From NCBI GenBank assembly GCA_045644025.1, contig JAZRGE010000071.1, positions 1-42,606 of the forward strand: a DNA stretch of 42,606 nucleotides, written 5' to 3'. How positions within the stretch are numbered: the first letter of the stretch is position 1; the number at the start of each line of letters is the position of its first letter. Under the pieces are notes generated by a model. The model saw only the letters and a list, made by a program, of their open reading frames with translations, was not told where the DNA came from and did not search any database. Both the position numbers and the translations under genes were made by a program. Source of the DNA: JAZRGE01 sp045644025. Lineage in GTDB: Bacteria > Bacillota > Clostridia > Oscillospirales > Acutalibacteraceae. This document shows positions 17,024-24,915 of the stretch, piece after piece.

Positions 17024-17646
17024 ATCAACTCAAACAACCACTGAGGGTCAATCGGTTCACTAGAAACACATATCTCAAAATGAAGATGGGGTCCCGTTGT
17101 ATTGCCCGTATCGCCAACAAGTGCTATTATTTGCCCCTTTGCAACCCTATCTCCAACGTTTGCCAACACCTTGCTGCAATGGGCATATCGAGTTGTGAGA
17201 GTCTCACTATGCTTAACTATAATGTAGTTTCCATAGCTTTTTCCGCAACCGGTTTCAATCACAACGCCATCCATAGCGCAAGCAATATTCTCCCCCATTT
17301 CTCCGCCGATATCAACTCCTCTATGAAGCGAATATTCTCCATCAACTGGGTGTTCACGAAAACCGTAAGGCGATGTGATATTACCCACAAGCGGCACCTG
17401 AATCGAATTTGCAGGCACATCTGCACTAAGATATGCCACCGATGCTCCTTTTTTCTCGGCCAGCACCTGCTCAACCGATGTTTCCTCGCCGAAATTATCA
17501 ATATACCAACCCTTCACCGCACTATAAAAATCGCCGCCTATCGCCCTGGCGCAAACGCAAAAAACCACTGCAGTGAAAGCGGCCACGATCTGCAGAATTA
17601 AGAACATAAACCTTGCATCAATTTTTTTGTTGTTTCTGTTTTCCAT
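17020..17646 (-). CDS. spoIVFA: SpoIVFA-like membrane-anchored M23 peptidase-domain protein
   Basis: In Bacillus SpoIVFA holds SpoIVFB inactive in the outer forespore membrane until a forespore signal arrives. This 208-residue protein has one membrane anchor (about 12-35) and a C-terminal M23/LytM domain (about 85-205). The zinc ligands H108 and D112 (HRGVD) and H189 of GPHLHF (H187 being the catalytic-type histidine) all look intact, so it could be an active endopeptidase. The ATG at 17646 follows AGGAG by eight bases; the open frame extends to 17703 but without a ribosome binding site. It overlaps the M50 gene by four bases, the classic spoIVF arrangement. A plain M23 wall peptidase is the alternative. 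Confidence 0.78.
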   Translation of the reverse strand: MENRNNKKIDARFMFLILQIVAAFTAVVFCVCARAIGGDFYSAVKGWYIDNFGEETSVEQVLAEKKGASVAYLSADVPANSIQVPLVGNITSPYGFREHPVDGEYSLHRGVDIGGEMGENIACAMDGVVIETGCGKSYGNYIIVKHSETLTTRYAHCSKVLANVGDRVAKGQIIALVGDTGNTTGPHLHFEICVSSEPIDPQWLFELI

Positions 17647-17671
17647 ATACTTCTCTCCTTTTTCACAAATA

Positions 17672-17698
17672 ATATTATGAAATTCAAGAGAAGAATAT
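17672..17698 (-). promoter_or_regulatory. Sigma-E-like promoter of the spoIVFA-spoIVFB pair
   Basis: On the minus strand ATATT (17698-17694) is followed after 14 bases by CATAATAT (17679-17672), 25 bases before the spoIVFA ATG. This fits the mother-cell sigma-E pattern (ATA-type -35, 14-15 bases, CATA-type -10), and no good vegetative promoter is visible. The spoIVF operon of B. subtilis is under sigma E. Confidence 0.55.
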
Positions 17699-17705
17699 AA
17701 CAAAA

Positions 17706-17729
17706 CACCCTCCGATTACTCGGAGGGTG
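17706..17729 (-). terminator. Terminator of the biotin carboxyltransferase operon
   Basis: A perfect ten-base stem (CACCCTCCGA with TCGGAGGGTG) around a four-base loop is followed on minus by TTTTGTTATATT. It lies 14 bases after the oadA stop and just upstream of the sigma-E-like promoter, so it insulates the sporulation pair from the metabolic operon. Confidence 0.9.
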
Positions 17730-17742
17730 AATTATTTAGCAA

Positions 17743-19140
17743 TTAGACGGGAGAAACCTTATCGCTGGCATTAGCATGAGCGCCATCAACGCCATACTTA
17801 CGGTTTGCTCTGTTTTCGAAGAACTTAACAGCAACCTTATCGAACTGAGCAAAGGTAAGAACATCTTCTTCCTGCTCTGTCCACTGCTTGCATTCCTCGC
17901 GGAACTTATCAAGCTCGGGGCTGAGAAGATCTGCAGGACGGCAATCGATGGGTTCTTCATCACCAATGATCTTTTTACGGAAATCAGGATCAATAGCAAC
18001 GGGGGTACGGCCGTACTCACCCTTAACCAAGCCCTTAAATTCCTTAGTAACCATCTTGTACCTTTCGCCACCGATCACGTTGAACACAGCCTGTGTGCCA
18101 ACAATCTGGGAGGAAGGTGTTACAAGCGGAGGATAGCCGCAATCTTTTCTAACCTTGGGAACTTCAGCAAGAACTTCCTGGAACTTATCTTCTTTTCCGG
18201 CCTGCTTAAGCTGAGAAATAAGGTTGGAAAGCATACCGCCGGGAACCTGATAAATAAGAACCTTAGGATCGATAGACATAACCTTGGTGCTCATAAGTCC
18301 TGTATCAATATATTCCTGGCGAAGCTTAGATACATAATCGGAAATCTCGCTAAGCTGCTCAAGCTTAAGACCGGTATCGTATTCTGTGCCCTGAAGAGCA
18401 ACAACCATAGACTCGGTAGCAGGATGGGATGTGCCCATAGCCATGGGAGAAAGAGCGGTATCGATAACATCGGCGCCGGCTTCAATTGCCTTGATCATAA
18501 CCATAGGAGCAAGACCGGAAGCATAGTGACAATGCATCTGAACAGGAAGCTTAGAAGTCTCTTTAATGGCCTTCACAAGTTCTTCTGCAGCAACAGGTGT
18601 GATAATACCGGCCATATCCTTAATACAAATGGAATCGGCACCTGCATCAGCAAGCTGCTTAGCATACTTTGCATAGTATTCGGTATCAAAAACGGGACCG
18701 GTGGTGTAGGAGATAGCACCCTGAAGATGTGCTCCAACCTTCTTTGTGGCCTTGATAGCAGTCTCCAGATTGCGGATATCATTGAGAGCATCGAAGATAC
18801 GAAGAATATCGATACCGTTATCAACGGATTTCTCAACAAAATATTCTACAACATCGTCTGCATAATGGCGGTAGCCAAGCATATTCTGGCCACGGAAAAG
18901 CATCTGAAGCTTTGTGTTGGGGCAAGCTTTTCTGATTGTGCGAAGCCTATCCCAGGGATCCTCATCCAAGAAGCGGAGGCAGGAATCGAATGTAGCACCG
19001 CCCCAGCACTCGAGAGAATGATAGCCAACCTTGTCCAGCTTCTCAAGAATGGGAAGCATCTGCTCGGTTGTCATTCTGGTTGCAATAAGCGACTGATGAG
19101 CGTCGCGCAAGATTGTTTCGGTAATTCCAATGCGAGCCAT
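17743..19140 (-). CDS. oadA: Oxaloacetate decarboxylase alpha / transcarboxylase 5S-type subunit
   Basis: A 465-residue carboxyltransferase of the pyruvate/oxaloacetate type, which moves CO2 between oxaloacetate/pyruvate and biotin. The TIM barrel shows the substrate-site RDAHQ (12-16), the lysine K174 in CIKDMAG that is carbamylated in this family, and the metal ligands H203 and H205 (HCHYASG). The chain stops before any biotinyl domain, so the separate carrier encoded upstream must supply the biotin. It is the last of three genes (carboxyltransferase, biotin carrier, this one). With no OadB membrane subunit here it may be a 5S transcarboxylase subunit rather than a sodium pump. Confidence 0.9.
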   Translation of the reverse strand: MARIGITETILRDAHQSLIATRMTTEQMLPILEKLDKVGYHSLECWGGATFDSCLRFLDEDPWDRLRTIRKACPNTKLQMLFRGQNMLGYRHYADDVVEYFVEKSVDNGIDILRIFDALNDIRNLETAIKATKKVGAHLQGAISYTTGPVFDTEYYAKYAKQLADAGADSICIKDMAGIITPVAAEELVKAIKETSKLPVQMHCHYASGLAPMVMIKAIEAGADVIDTALSPMAMGTSHPATESMVVALQGTEYDTGLKLEQLSEISDYVSKLRQEYIDTGLMSTKVMSIDPKVLIYQVPGGMLSNLISQLKQAGKEDKFQEVLAEVPKVRKDCGYPPLVTPSSQIVGTQAVFNVIGGERYKMVTKEFKGLVKGEYGRTPVAIDPDFRKKIIGDEEPIDCRPADLLSPELDKFREECKQWTEQEEDVLTFAQFDKVAVKFFENRANRKYGVDGAHANASDKVSPV

Positions 19141-19158
19141 ACGGCACCTGCTTTCTAA

Positions 19159-19548
19159 TTAGTTTAATGTGGCAATAACGGCGCCGGAATCAACTGTGTC
19201 GCCCTTATTAACGTTGATGGATGCAACAACACCATCTGCGGGAGCGGGAATATCGTTCTCCATCTTCATAGCCTCGAGAACAACCATAACATCGCCCTTC
19301 TTTACCTGCTGGCCAACAGTAACTTTAATATCGTTGATGTTGCCGGGCATGGGAGCAGTGACATTAACAGAACCTGCAGAACCGCCTGCAGCAGGGGCTG
19401 CTGCGGGAGCGGGAGCTGCGGCAGGTGCAGCAGGGGCTGCAGCAACAGGAGCAGGAGCAGCTACGGGAGCAGCAGCAACAGCGCCACCCACTTCTTCAAC
19501 TGCTACATCGTATGTCTTACCATTAACTGTGATTTTAAGCTGTTTCAT
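19159..19548 (-). CDS. Biotin carboxyl carrier protein
   Basis: A 129-residue carrier that holds covalently bound biotin and shuttles the carboxyl group between two active sites. The C-terminal biotinyl domain (about 60-129) has the target lysine K95 in EAMKMEN. An alanine/proline-rich linker of roughly 35 residues (23-57) separates it from a short N-terminal strand segment. It corresponds to the 1.3S subunit of transcarboxylase or the gamma-type carrier of decarboxylases. GGAGG lies about ten bases before the ATG. It is between the carboxyltransferase and oadA genes, 18 to 24 bases from each. Confidence 0.95.
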   Translation of the reverse strand: MKQLKITVNGKTYDVAVEEVGGAVAAAPVAAPAPVAAAPAAPAAAPAPAAAPAAGGSAGSVNVTAPMPGNINDIKVTVGQQVKKGDVMVVLEAMKMENDIPAPADGVVASINVNKGDTVDSGAVIATLN

Positions 19549-19572
19549 TTTATATTTCCTCCTTAATTCCCT

Positions 19573-20898
19573 TTAGAAAGGCATATTAGAATGTTTTTTA
19601 TCAAGAGTGCTTACTCTCTTGGAAGAGAGCATCTCGAGTGCGGCTATAACCTTGGAAGCAACTGCATCGGCAGCCACAACATCATCTATATAACCGGTTG
19701 CAGCAGCAGTTGCAGCAGAACCTGCACCAGCGGCATATTCTTTCTCAAGATCGGCTCTGGCCTCGCCTGCGGCTAATCTTTCGCCATAGAGAAGCTGAAC
19801 AGCAGCACTTACTTTGAGTGCGGAAACAACAGAACCCTCAACCGCCACAACGTAATCGGCGTTCTTGCCGGCCATAGCCATGGCAGCAGCACCGATCGCC
19901 TTGTTGCAGATAACCGTGATCTTGCCAACGGTTGCTTCGGCATATGCGTGAGTAAGGATTGCGATGCCCTTCATACCACCGGCGATCTCCATATCCTTAT
20001 CTACCCTTACACCCTCGCTATCCATGATAGTGACAACGGGGATAGAGAAAGAATCACAAAGACGAACAAATCTTGCGATCTTCTTGCTGCACTTATCGCA
20101 AAGTGCACTATCCAGAGCAACGATACCAGCCACATTACCGCCGATGCGGGCAAATGCGGTGAGCACGCAATCAGCGTGATCGGCATAAAGCTCCACGATG
20201 CTATCGGCATCGGCAACAGCAAGAGCCATCTCCTTAGCGGAGCAGCCAGCCTTTGCGACATTCTCCGAAGGAATATAATCTGCCAAGGATGTGGCAGAAA
20301 GATTATTGGAAGGAAGAATTGCCAAAAGCTCTGCAGCCTTATTAACAGCGGCAGCAGCATCTTCGCAAACAACAGCAGCTGTGCCGTTGGCGGCAGCAGC
20401 ATCAGCAGAGCCAACTTTCTCGGCCTTATCGCCGCAAAGCTTTGCGGATGCAAAGCAAAGCTCGGCATCAGAAGCCATAACAACGATATCTGCAAGACTT
20501 GCAAGCACTGCAGCGGAGCCTACACAAGCGCCTGCCACAACAGAGATCTGGGGCACGACGCCGGAAATACGACCGGCAGAAGCGATGATCTCACCGTATG
20601 CTTCCAGCAACTCGGCACCTTCACACACGAAAACACCCTGAGCATCGTAGATTCCTACAACAGGGGCACCGATCTTTTCTGCAAGATCATAAACCTTTTT
20701 AATTTTGGCCATATCGGCCTTGCCCATAGCACCGGCATTCTGAGCGAAAGCAACAACGGGAGCAGAGCCCACGTAGCCGCTGGCAGCAACAACCGATTCC
20801 ATGGCGCCTTCCGTGCCTGCTAAGCGGCCGATCTCGGTGAAAGATCCGCTATCAAACAGCAGTTCCAGACGGCTTTTTGCAACGTTTTCCTTTGCCAT
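19573..20898 (-). CDS. Divergent acyl-CoA carboxyltransferase subunit (MmdA/PccB/12S-like)
   Basis: A crotonase-fold carboxyltransferase that should transfer CO2 between biotin and an acyl-CoA. The N-terminal half has RLELLFDSGSF and APVVGIYDAQG (about residues 97-107); the C-terminal half has the AYAEATVGKITVI segment. At 441 residues it is shorter than usual 12S or PccB subunits (about 510), and the glycine-rich SGGAR and GGAY motifs are replaced (DAQGVFV and GAAAMAM), so substrate binding may be altered. The composition is very alanine-rich. It is the first gene of a three-gene operon, and GGAGG lies eight bases before the ATG. Acyl-CoA specificity cannot be told. Confidence 0.82.
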   Translation of the reverse strand: MAKENVAKSRLELLFDSGSFTEIGRLAGTEGAMESVVAASGYVGSAPVVAFAQNAGAMGKADMAKIKKVYDLAEKIGAPVVGIYDAQGVFVCEGAELLEAYGEIIASAGRISGVVPQISVVAGACVGSAAVLASLADIVVMASDAELCFASAKLCGDKAEKVGSADAAAANGTAAVVCEDAAAAVNKAAELLAILPSNNLSATSLADYIPSENVAKAGCSAKEMALAVADADSIVELYADHADCVLTAFARIGGNVAGIVALDSALCDKCSKKIARFVRLCDSFSIPVVTIMDSEGVRVDKDMEIAGGMKGIAILTHAYAEATVGKITVICNKAIGAAAMAMAGKNADYVVAVEGSVVSALKVSAAVQLLYGERLAAGEARADLEKEYAAGAGSAATAAATGYIDDVVAADAVASKVIAALEMLSSKRVSTLDKKHSNMPF

Positions 20899-20964
20899 TG
20901 AAATTCCTCCATATTATTACATTGAACGGATTGCTAAAAAACAATCCAAATTATTCCCATTATG

Positions 20965-20992
20965 ATTATATCTTCTTTTTTGAAAAAAGCAA
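20965..20992 (-). promoter_or_regulatory. Promoter of the carboxyltransferase operon
   Basis: On minus, TTGCTT (20992-20987) and a perfect TATAAT (20970-20965) are 16 bases apart, 66 bases before the ATG. It separates this operon from the scp-dac cluster upstream; no clear terminator is visible between the two. Confidence 0.55.
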
Positions 20993-21001
20993 GACAAAAA
21001 A

Positions 21002-21382
21002 CTATTTATTTTTACAATTTTTGCATCCCTGCATCATTCCGGCAACATCTATCTCATTGCTGACCTCTGCAAGATAGGATAATCGGGACGCTATGTTTTT
21101 TATTTCATCATTGGCGCAAACCAGACTAAACACTCCCCTGTTGGCCGAGTAGTTTATGATGGATCTGATCAACGAATCGCAAAGGAAGTTATCATCAGCA
21201 GGTGTGATAAGCAAAATATTCGTGTGCTTTTCTGCAATGATCACGTCAAAAAGGCAACAGCCTATTTCTTCGCCGCCATCATATGCAATATATCCTGCGG
21301 AGCAATCGGTGAAATCAAGGCCGTTATCCGCAAATCTTGTTTTTATTATTTCTGCATCTTTAATAGGATAAATTTCCAGCAT
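21002..21382 (-). CDS. Small GNAT-like protein of unknown function
   Basis: A 126-residue protein that resembles part of an acetyltransferase fold: DAEIIKTRFADNG, a GEEIGCCLFDV strand pair and an NILLITPADD strand followed by helices. A clear acetyl-CoA loop is not seen, so it may lack activity. The end carries three cysteines in GCKNCKN-type spacing with an upstream methionine pair. Its ATG overlaps the rluB stop by one base (TAATG). It is the last gene of the scp-dac-rlu cluster and no name is proposed. Confidence 0.65.
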   Translation of the reverse strand: MLEIYPIKDAEIIKTRFADNGLDFTDCSAGYIAYDGGEEIGCCLFDVIIAEKHTNILLITPADDNFLCDSLIRSIINYSANRGVFSLVCANDEIKNIASRLSYLAEVSNEIDVAGMMQGCKNCKNK

Positions 21383-22128
21383 TATTCTTCCTCTTTCTGC
21401 TTGCTTTGGCTTATGTTTGTGAGCCTTTGCATTTCTCTTTCGTTCAAATCACGCCATTTGCCTTGAGGCAACATTCCAAGCTTAACGCCAGCGATCTCCA
21501 CCCTTTTAAGGCGAATAACGGTGAGATCTACCGATTCGCACATTCTGCGGATCTGACGATTGCGGCCCTCGTGAATCGTGAATCCAAGCACGGTACGGTT
21601 TTCTCCGCGCTCAATGACCCATATTTCGCAAGGCAAAGTCTTGCTTCCGTCCAGCAACACTCCGGCCTCCATCATAGCAATCTTTTCATCGTCCACACTT
21701 TCGCGCACGGTAACACGATAGGTCTTGTTCACGTGGCGAGAGGGATGTGTAAGCTGATTGGCAAAATCTCCGTCGTTGGTCATAAAGATAAGACCTTCGG
21801 AATCTCTATCCAATCTGCCCACGGGGAACACCCTTTCAGGTATATCCTTCACAAGATCATTCACTGTCTTGCGGCCCTTTTCATCGCTCATAGTGGTTAC
21901 GTATCCTCTGGGCTTATGCAGCATTATGTAAACCTTGTTTTTCTGAGCAATTACTCTTTTTCCGCAGACTACCACTTTATCGCGAATAGGATCTACCTTA
22001 TCGCCCAGCACTGCAGGGTGACCGTTCACCTTAACTCTTCCCTGCTCAATGTATTCTTCGGCCTTACGGCGCGAAGCTACACCGCAGGAAGCAATAAATT
22101 TTTGAAGTCTTACTCTATTATCCTTCAT
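21382..22128 (-). CDS. rluB: 23S rRNA pseudouridine synthase, RluB/RsuA family
   Basis: Converts a specific uridine in rRNA to pseudouridine. The 248-residue protein has an N-terminal S4 RNA-binding domain (RLQKFIASCGVASRRKAEEYI), then the catalytic domain with GRLDRDSEGLIFMTNDG, where the aspartate of GRLD is the nucleophile, and RQIRRM near the end. RluB (23S) is favoured over RsuA (16S) by usual Firmicutes naming only. The ATG at 22128 was chosen because GGTGG lies eight bases upstream; the TTG at 22149 overlaps the dacF stop. It follows dacF, as in many Clostridia. Confidence 0.9.
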   Translation of the reverse strand: MKDNRVRLQKFIASCGVASRRKAEEYIEQGRVKVNGHPAVLGDKVDPIRDKVVVCGKRVIAQKNKVYIMLHKPRGYVTTMSDEKGRKTVNDLVKDIPERVFPVGRLDRDSEGLIFMTNDGDFANQLTHPSRHVNKTYRVTVRESVDDEKIAMMEAGVLLDGSKTLPCEIWVIERGENRTVLGFTIHEGRNRQIRRMCESVDLTVIRLKRVEIAGVKLGMLPQGKWRDLNEREMQRLTNISQSKQKEEE

Positions 22129-22145
22129 TTTATATTCCACCCAAA

Positions 22146-23276
22146 TCAAAAAATAAGCATTTTCAAAAACATCTTTTTTATTTTATTTCCCGAATCCGTT
22201 TCTTCTGCTAGAGGCAGGTTTGCCGGGAAATCTGATACAATATCGGATCTGGCAATCATTCTGCTATCGTAATAATATTCTACCCAGCCCACTTTTTCGC
22301 CTTGGCACACAGGTGTGTAGAGAAATGGCGGCAGATAGATCTTATAAGAAATATTATCTTTTTCCTCAGGCAAAAGGCCGATCGAAGCAGGTTCTGCGCT
22401 GAGAGATATCTCTCTGCCGTCTGCCAAAACAGAAGAAAGTTTTTCGGGCGGCACAAGATTTGTTTCTTTTAGCTTTTTAATATTATTTTCAATAAGAAAT
22501 TTATGATTTTCGTAATCATTGGCTGCATTTAGCGTAACTGTGATAACACAGCATGCTCCCCTTTTAACAGCACTCACAAGGCAACGCCCCGATTTCACCG
22601 TGAACCCGGTTTTCACACCTATCGCGCCATCATAGCTGCCGATCAGCTTATTGTGATTGGTAAGGCTTCGGCGATAAGGCGGATTACCATAAAAAAGCGT
22701 GGCTCGCTGTGTGGCAACAGCCTGGGCTATCTCGGGAATTTTAAGCGCATAGGCGGCAATACAAGCCAGATCATATGCGCTTGTATAATGATTTTCTCCA
22801 TCCAGGCCCGAAGGGGTCTCGAAAGATGTATCTTCCAGCATAAGCTCGGTTGCCTTTATATTCATTTTTTCCACAAAAGCATCCAGACTTCCGCAAAGCG
22901 ATATGGCAATGGTGTTGGCTGCGTCGTTGCCAGAAGCAAGGAGCAATCCATACAAAAGATCGTGATAAGAAACAGTATCGCCCGGCAACAGCCCCATAGA
23001 AGAACCTTCCACCGTCACCATTTCCTTGGTGGTAACTATCGTTTTGCTCATATCTTCCACAAGTTCACACATCACGATAGCTGTCATTATCTTTGTGGTA
23101 CTTGCCATGGGAAGCCGCTTATGAATATCCTTGCCTTCCAGCACGGAAAGAGTGCTTGCATTTATCACAACAAATGCTTCAGCATCCTGATAGGGCGCCG
23201 AAGCATCTGCATAAACGAATGTGATTTGAAAGCAAAAAATCAGCGCGAATATAGCAGCAATAATTCTTTTTGCCAC
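22146..23276 (-). CDS. dacF: D-alanyl-D-alanine carboxypeptidase, DacF-like (peptidase S11)
   Basis: Trims the terminal D-alanine of peptidoglycan stem peptides outside the cell. It has a signal peptide followed by the serine-protease motifs ASTTK (SxxK), SGN and KTGFT, a PBP5-type C-terminal beta domain, and a hydrophobic-basic end (KKMFLKMLIF) that can sit in the membrane. Its position after gerW suggests the sporulation paralogue DacF. The GTG at 23276 is preferred because AAGGG lies ten bases before it; ATGs at 23285 and 23294 have no properly spaced site. A ten-base inverted repeat covers this start region. Confidence 0.9.
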   Translation of the reverse strand: MAKRIIAAIFALIFCFQITFVYADASAPYQDAEAFVVINASTLSVLEGKDIHKRLPMASTTKIMTAIVMCELVEDMSKTIVTTKEMVTVEGSSMGLLPGDTVSYHDLLYGLLLASGNDAANTIAISLCGSLDAFVEKMNIKATELMLEDTSFETPSGLDGENHYTSAYDLACIAAYALKIPEIAQAVATQRATLFYGNPPYRRSLTNHNKLIGSYDGAIGVKTGFTVKSGRCLVSAVKRGACCVITVTLNAANDYENHKFLIENNIKKLKETNLVPPEKLSSVLADGREISLSAEPASIGLLPEEKDNISYKIYLPPFLYTPVCQGEKVGWVEYYYDSRMIARSDIVSDFPANLPLAEETDSGNKIKKMFLKMLIF

Positions 23277-23286
23277 AAGAACCATA

Positions 23287-23321
23287 CCCTTCATAAAATA
23301 ATCAATAAATATTATGAAGGG
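23287..23321. repeat. Inverted repeat over the dacF translation start
   Basis: CCCTTCATAA (23287-23296) and its exact complement TTATGAAGGG (23312-23321) flank 15 bases. The repeat lies between gerW and dacF and includes the AAGGG ribosome binding site used by the GTG start, so the folded RNA would hide it. There is no T tract, so it is not an obvious terminator. Confidence 0.6.
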
Positions 23322-23334
23322 AATGAGTCAATTA

Positions 23335-23721
23335 TTAAACTTCGGGAAGCTCAGGCTCTTTCTTATCAAAGAGACCCTTTACTCTATCGAAAAGATCGGG
23401 AATCATGCTGATTGCTTTATCTATAGAGTTGTTGTCTTTATAGATCTGGAGCATCTTCACGTTTCCGCCGCTCACGGCAATAAAAGCGATGGGTGTGATA
23501 GAAACACCTGCTCCGCCGCCGCCTGCAAAGGTATCCTTAGAAACGTTCTTCACGGGAAGATCGGAGCCGCCTGTTGCCAAGCCGAAAGACACCTTGGAAA
23601 CAGGTATCAACGTGACGCCTTCCATCGTGATGGGGTTTCCGATAACTGTATCGGCATCAACCATAGCGCGGATCTTATCCATAGTGGTATCCATTATGCC
23701 CTTGATTTTGTTTTCACCCAT
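23335..23721 (-). CDS. gerW: GerW family sporulation protein (YtfJ)
   Basis: GerW/YtfJ is a small protein needed for proper spore germination with L-alanine in B. subtilis and for spore quality generally. The 128-residue chain covers the family domain: MDTTMDKIRAMVDADTVIGNPI, VTLIPVSKVSFGLATGG, then a glycine-rich GGGGAGVSITPIAFI. It has no membrane helix or signal peptide. The ATG is one base after the DUF2953 stop, with its AAAGGA site inside the end of that gene. The DUF2953-gerW pair is typical of spore-forming Clostridia and Bacilli. Confidence 0.95.
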   Translation of the reverse strand: MGENKIKGIMDTTMDKIRAMVDADTVIGNPITMEGVTLIPVSKVSFGLATGGSDLPVKNVSKDTFAGGGGAGVSITPIAFIAVSGGNVKMLQIYKDNNSIDKAISMIPDLFDRVKGLFDKKEPELPEV

Positions 23722-23722
23722 T

Positions 23723-24328
23723 TTATTTCTTCCTTTCGGTATTGTTTACAAGAGTATTATTGGCAGATTTTATTTTTATATATTGCCACAATGCAGAAAT
23801 TGCGGCACAAACAGCATAAAAAGTGCGAAGTGATATTTCTGTCTCGGCGGTAATGCTGCCTTCGCCCGAATCAAAATCGGCCACAACGTTAACATTCGCC
23901 TTAGAAATATCAGTCCTGCTGCCAAGAAAGCCCAACGCAGGATATATAAGCGAGCAAACCGCACCATACTCAATTCCTGTGTCGGCGGCATCGGGCTTGG
24001 CAACCACGATCCGAGCATCCAGCTTATGGATCTTGATCTTAGAAAGCACCCAAACCACCTTGCCAAACAGCATTTTGATTATGCAAAACAGCTGGGAAAG
24101 CGAATCGAAAACTCCGCCTTTGCCTATAATCTTTTGCTTCTTTGCTTCACCTCTATCGGCCTTTTCGGCAACGTTCTTTTCTTTCCTTGGCAAAATACAT
24201 ATTCGCCGGAAAAGTATCTTTAGTGAAAGCTTTATATCATTATCAAACGATACATAAACACGGATGGGTATAAGCATCACCGCGCCGATAAGCACCGCAA
24301 CAGCCAACAGGATATATAAAAATATCAT
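23723..24328 (-). CDS. DUF2953 domain-containing membrane protein
   Basis: A 201-residue protein with one N-terminal membrane segment (about 2-24) and the DUF2953 region in its C-terminal half (about 105-170; GIEYGAVCSLIYPALGFLGS and the acidic strands after it). A lysine-rich stretch around 45-70 follows the membrane segment. The family has no known activity but is conserved beside gerW, which points to a supporting role in spores; that is inference. It overlaps scpB by four bases (ATGA). Confidence 0.88.
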   Translation of the reverse strand: MIFLYILLAVAVLIGAVMLIPIRVYVSFDNDIKLSLKILFRRICILPRKEKNVAEKADRGEAKKQKIIGKGGVFDSLSQLFCIIKMLFGKVVWVLSKIKIHKLDARIVVAKPDAADTGIEYGAVCSLIYPALGFLGSRTDISKANVNVVADFDSGEGSITAETEISLRTFYAVCAAISALWQYIKIKSANNTLVNNTERKK

Positions 24329-24915
24329 TCCTTAGAACCTTCCAAAGCAGCTCTCTCTGCTTCTTCTTCAAGAGAAAGCTGAAGATGAGTCTCGGGCAGA
24401 TTATCCCTTTCGGGCAACGGAGGAAGCTCGGCAAGCGAAGAAATAGAGAAGCAACGCAGGAAATTATCCGTGGTGCCGTAAAGCAAGGGTCTGCCGGGAA
24501 GTTCCAACCTTCCCTTTTCCTCTATAAGCTCTTTTTCGCAAAGAGTGGCTATAACACCCGAGCAATCCACACCTCTAACCTGCTCTATAAAAGACTTGGT
24601 GACCGGCTGATTATAAGCGATAACGGCCAGCACTTCAAAGCCTGCAGGAGAAAGAGGGGCACGTCTGCGAAGATCGAGCAAAGTGCGAACGTGCTCACCG
24701 TATTCGGCTGCACTGGCAAACTGAACGTTTTTGCCAAGCCTTAGAAAGCGAATACCGCTCTCTTCCCTATTGAATTTATTCTCAATAACAGTGATAGCCT
24801 TTTCAATTTCGCTGTTTTTAACATCAAATATTTCGCAAAGGCGCTTTATTTCAACCGATTCACCATTGGCAAACACAACGGCTTCAATGGCACCGGCAAG
24901 CTGCTGAATTGTCAT
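24325..24915 (-). CDS. scpB: Segregation and condensation protein B
   Basis: ScpB is the accessory subunit that, with ScpA and Smc, compacts and segregates the chromosome. The 196-residue protein has two winged-helix domains: the first covers AIEAVVFANGESVEIKRL, and the second includes LSPAGFEVLAVIAYNQPVTKSFIEQVRGVD, the best-conserved stretch of the family. The C-terminal tail (about 160-196) is acidic. It overlaps scpA and DUF2953 by four bases each, so the three are translationally coupled. Confidence 0.96.
   Translation of the reverse strand: MTIQQLAGAIEAVVFANGESVEIKRLCEIFDVKNSEIEKAITVIENKFNREESGIRFLRLGKNVQFASAAEYGEHVRTLLDLRRRAPLSPAGFEVLAVIAYNQPVTKSFIEQVRGVDCSGVIATLCEKELIEEKGRLELPGRPLLYGTTDNFLRCFSISSLAELPPLPERDNLPETHLQLSLEEEAERAALEGSKE

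Noticed and set aside
17776..19158. A 460-codon open frame antisense to oadA
   Set aside because: Same artefact; the sense product has all catalytic residues.
20899..21001. Terminator between the small GNAT-like gene and the carboxyltransferase operon
   Set aside because: The CTTTTTT/AAAAAAG pairing has no GC stem and lies within the promoter region, so it is unlikely to stop transcription.
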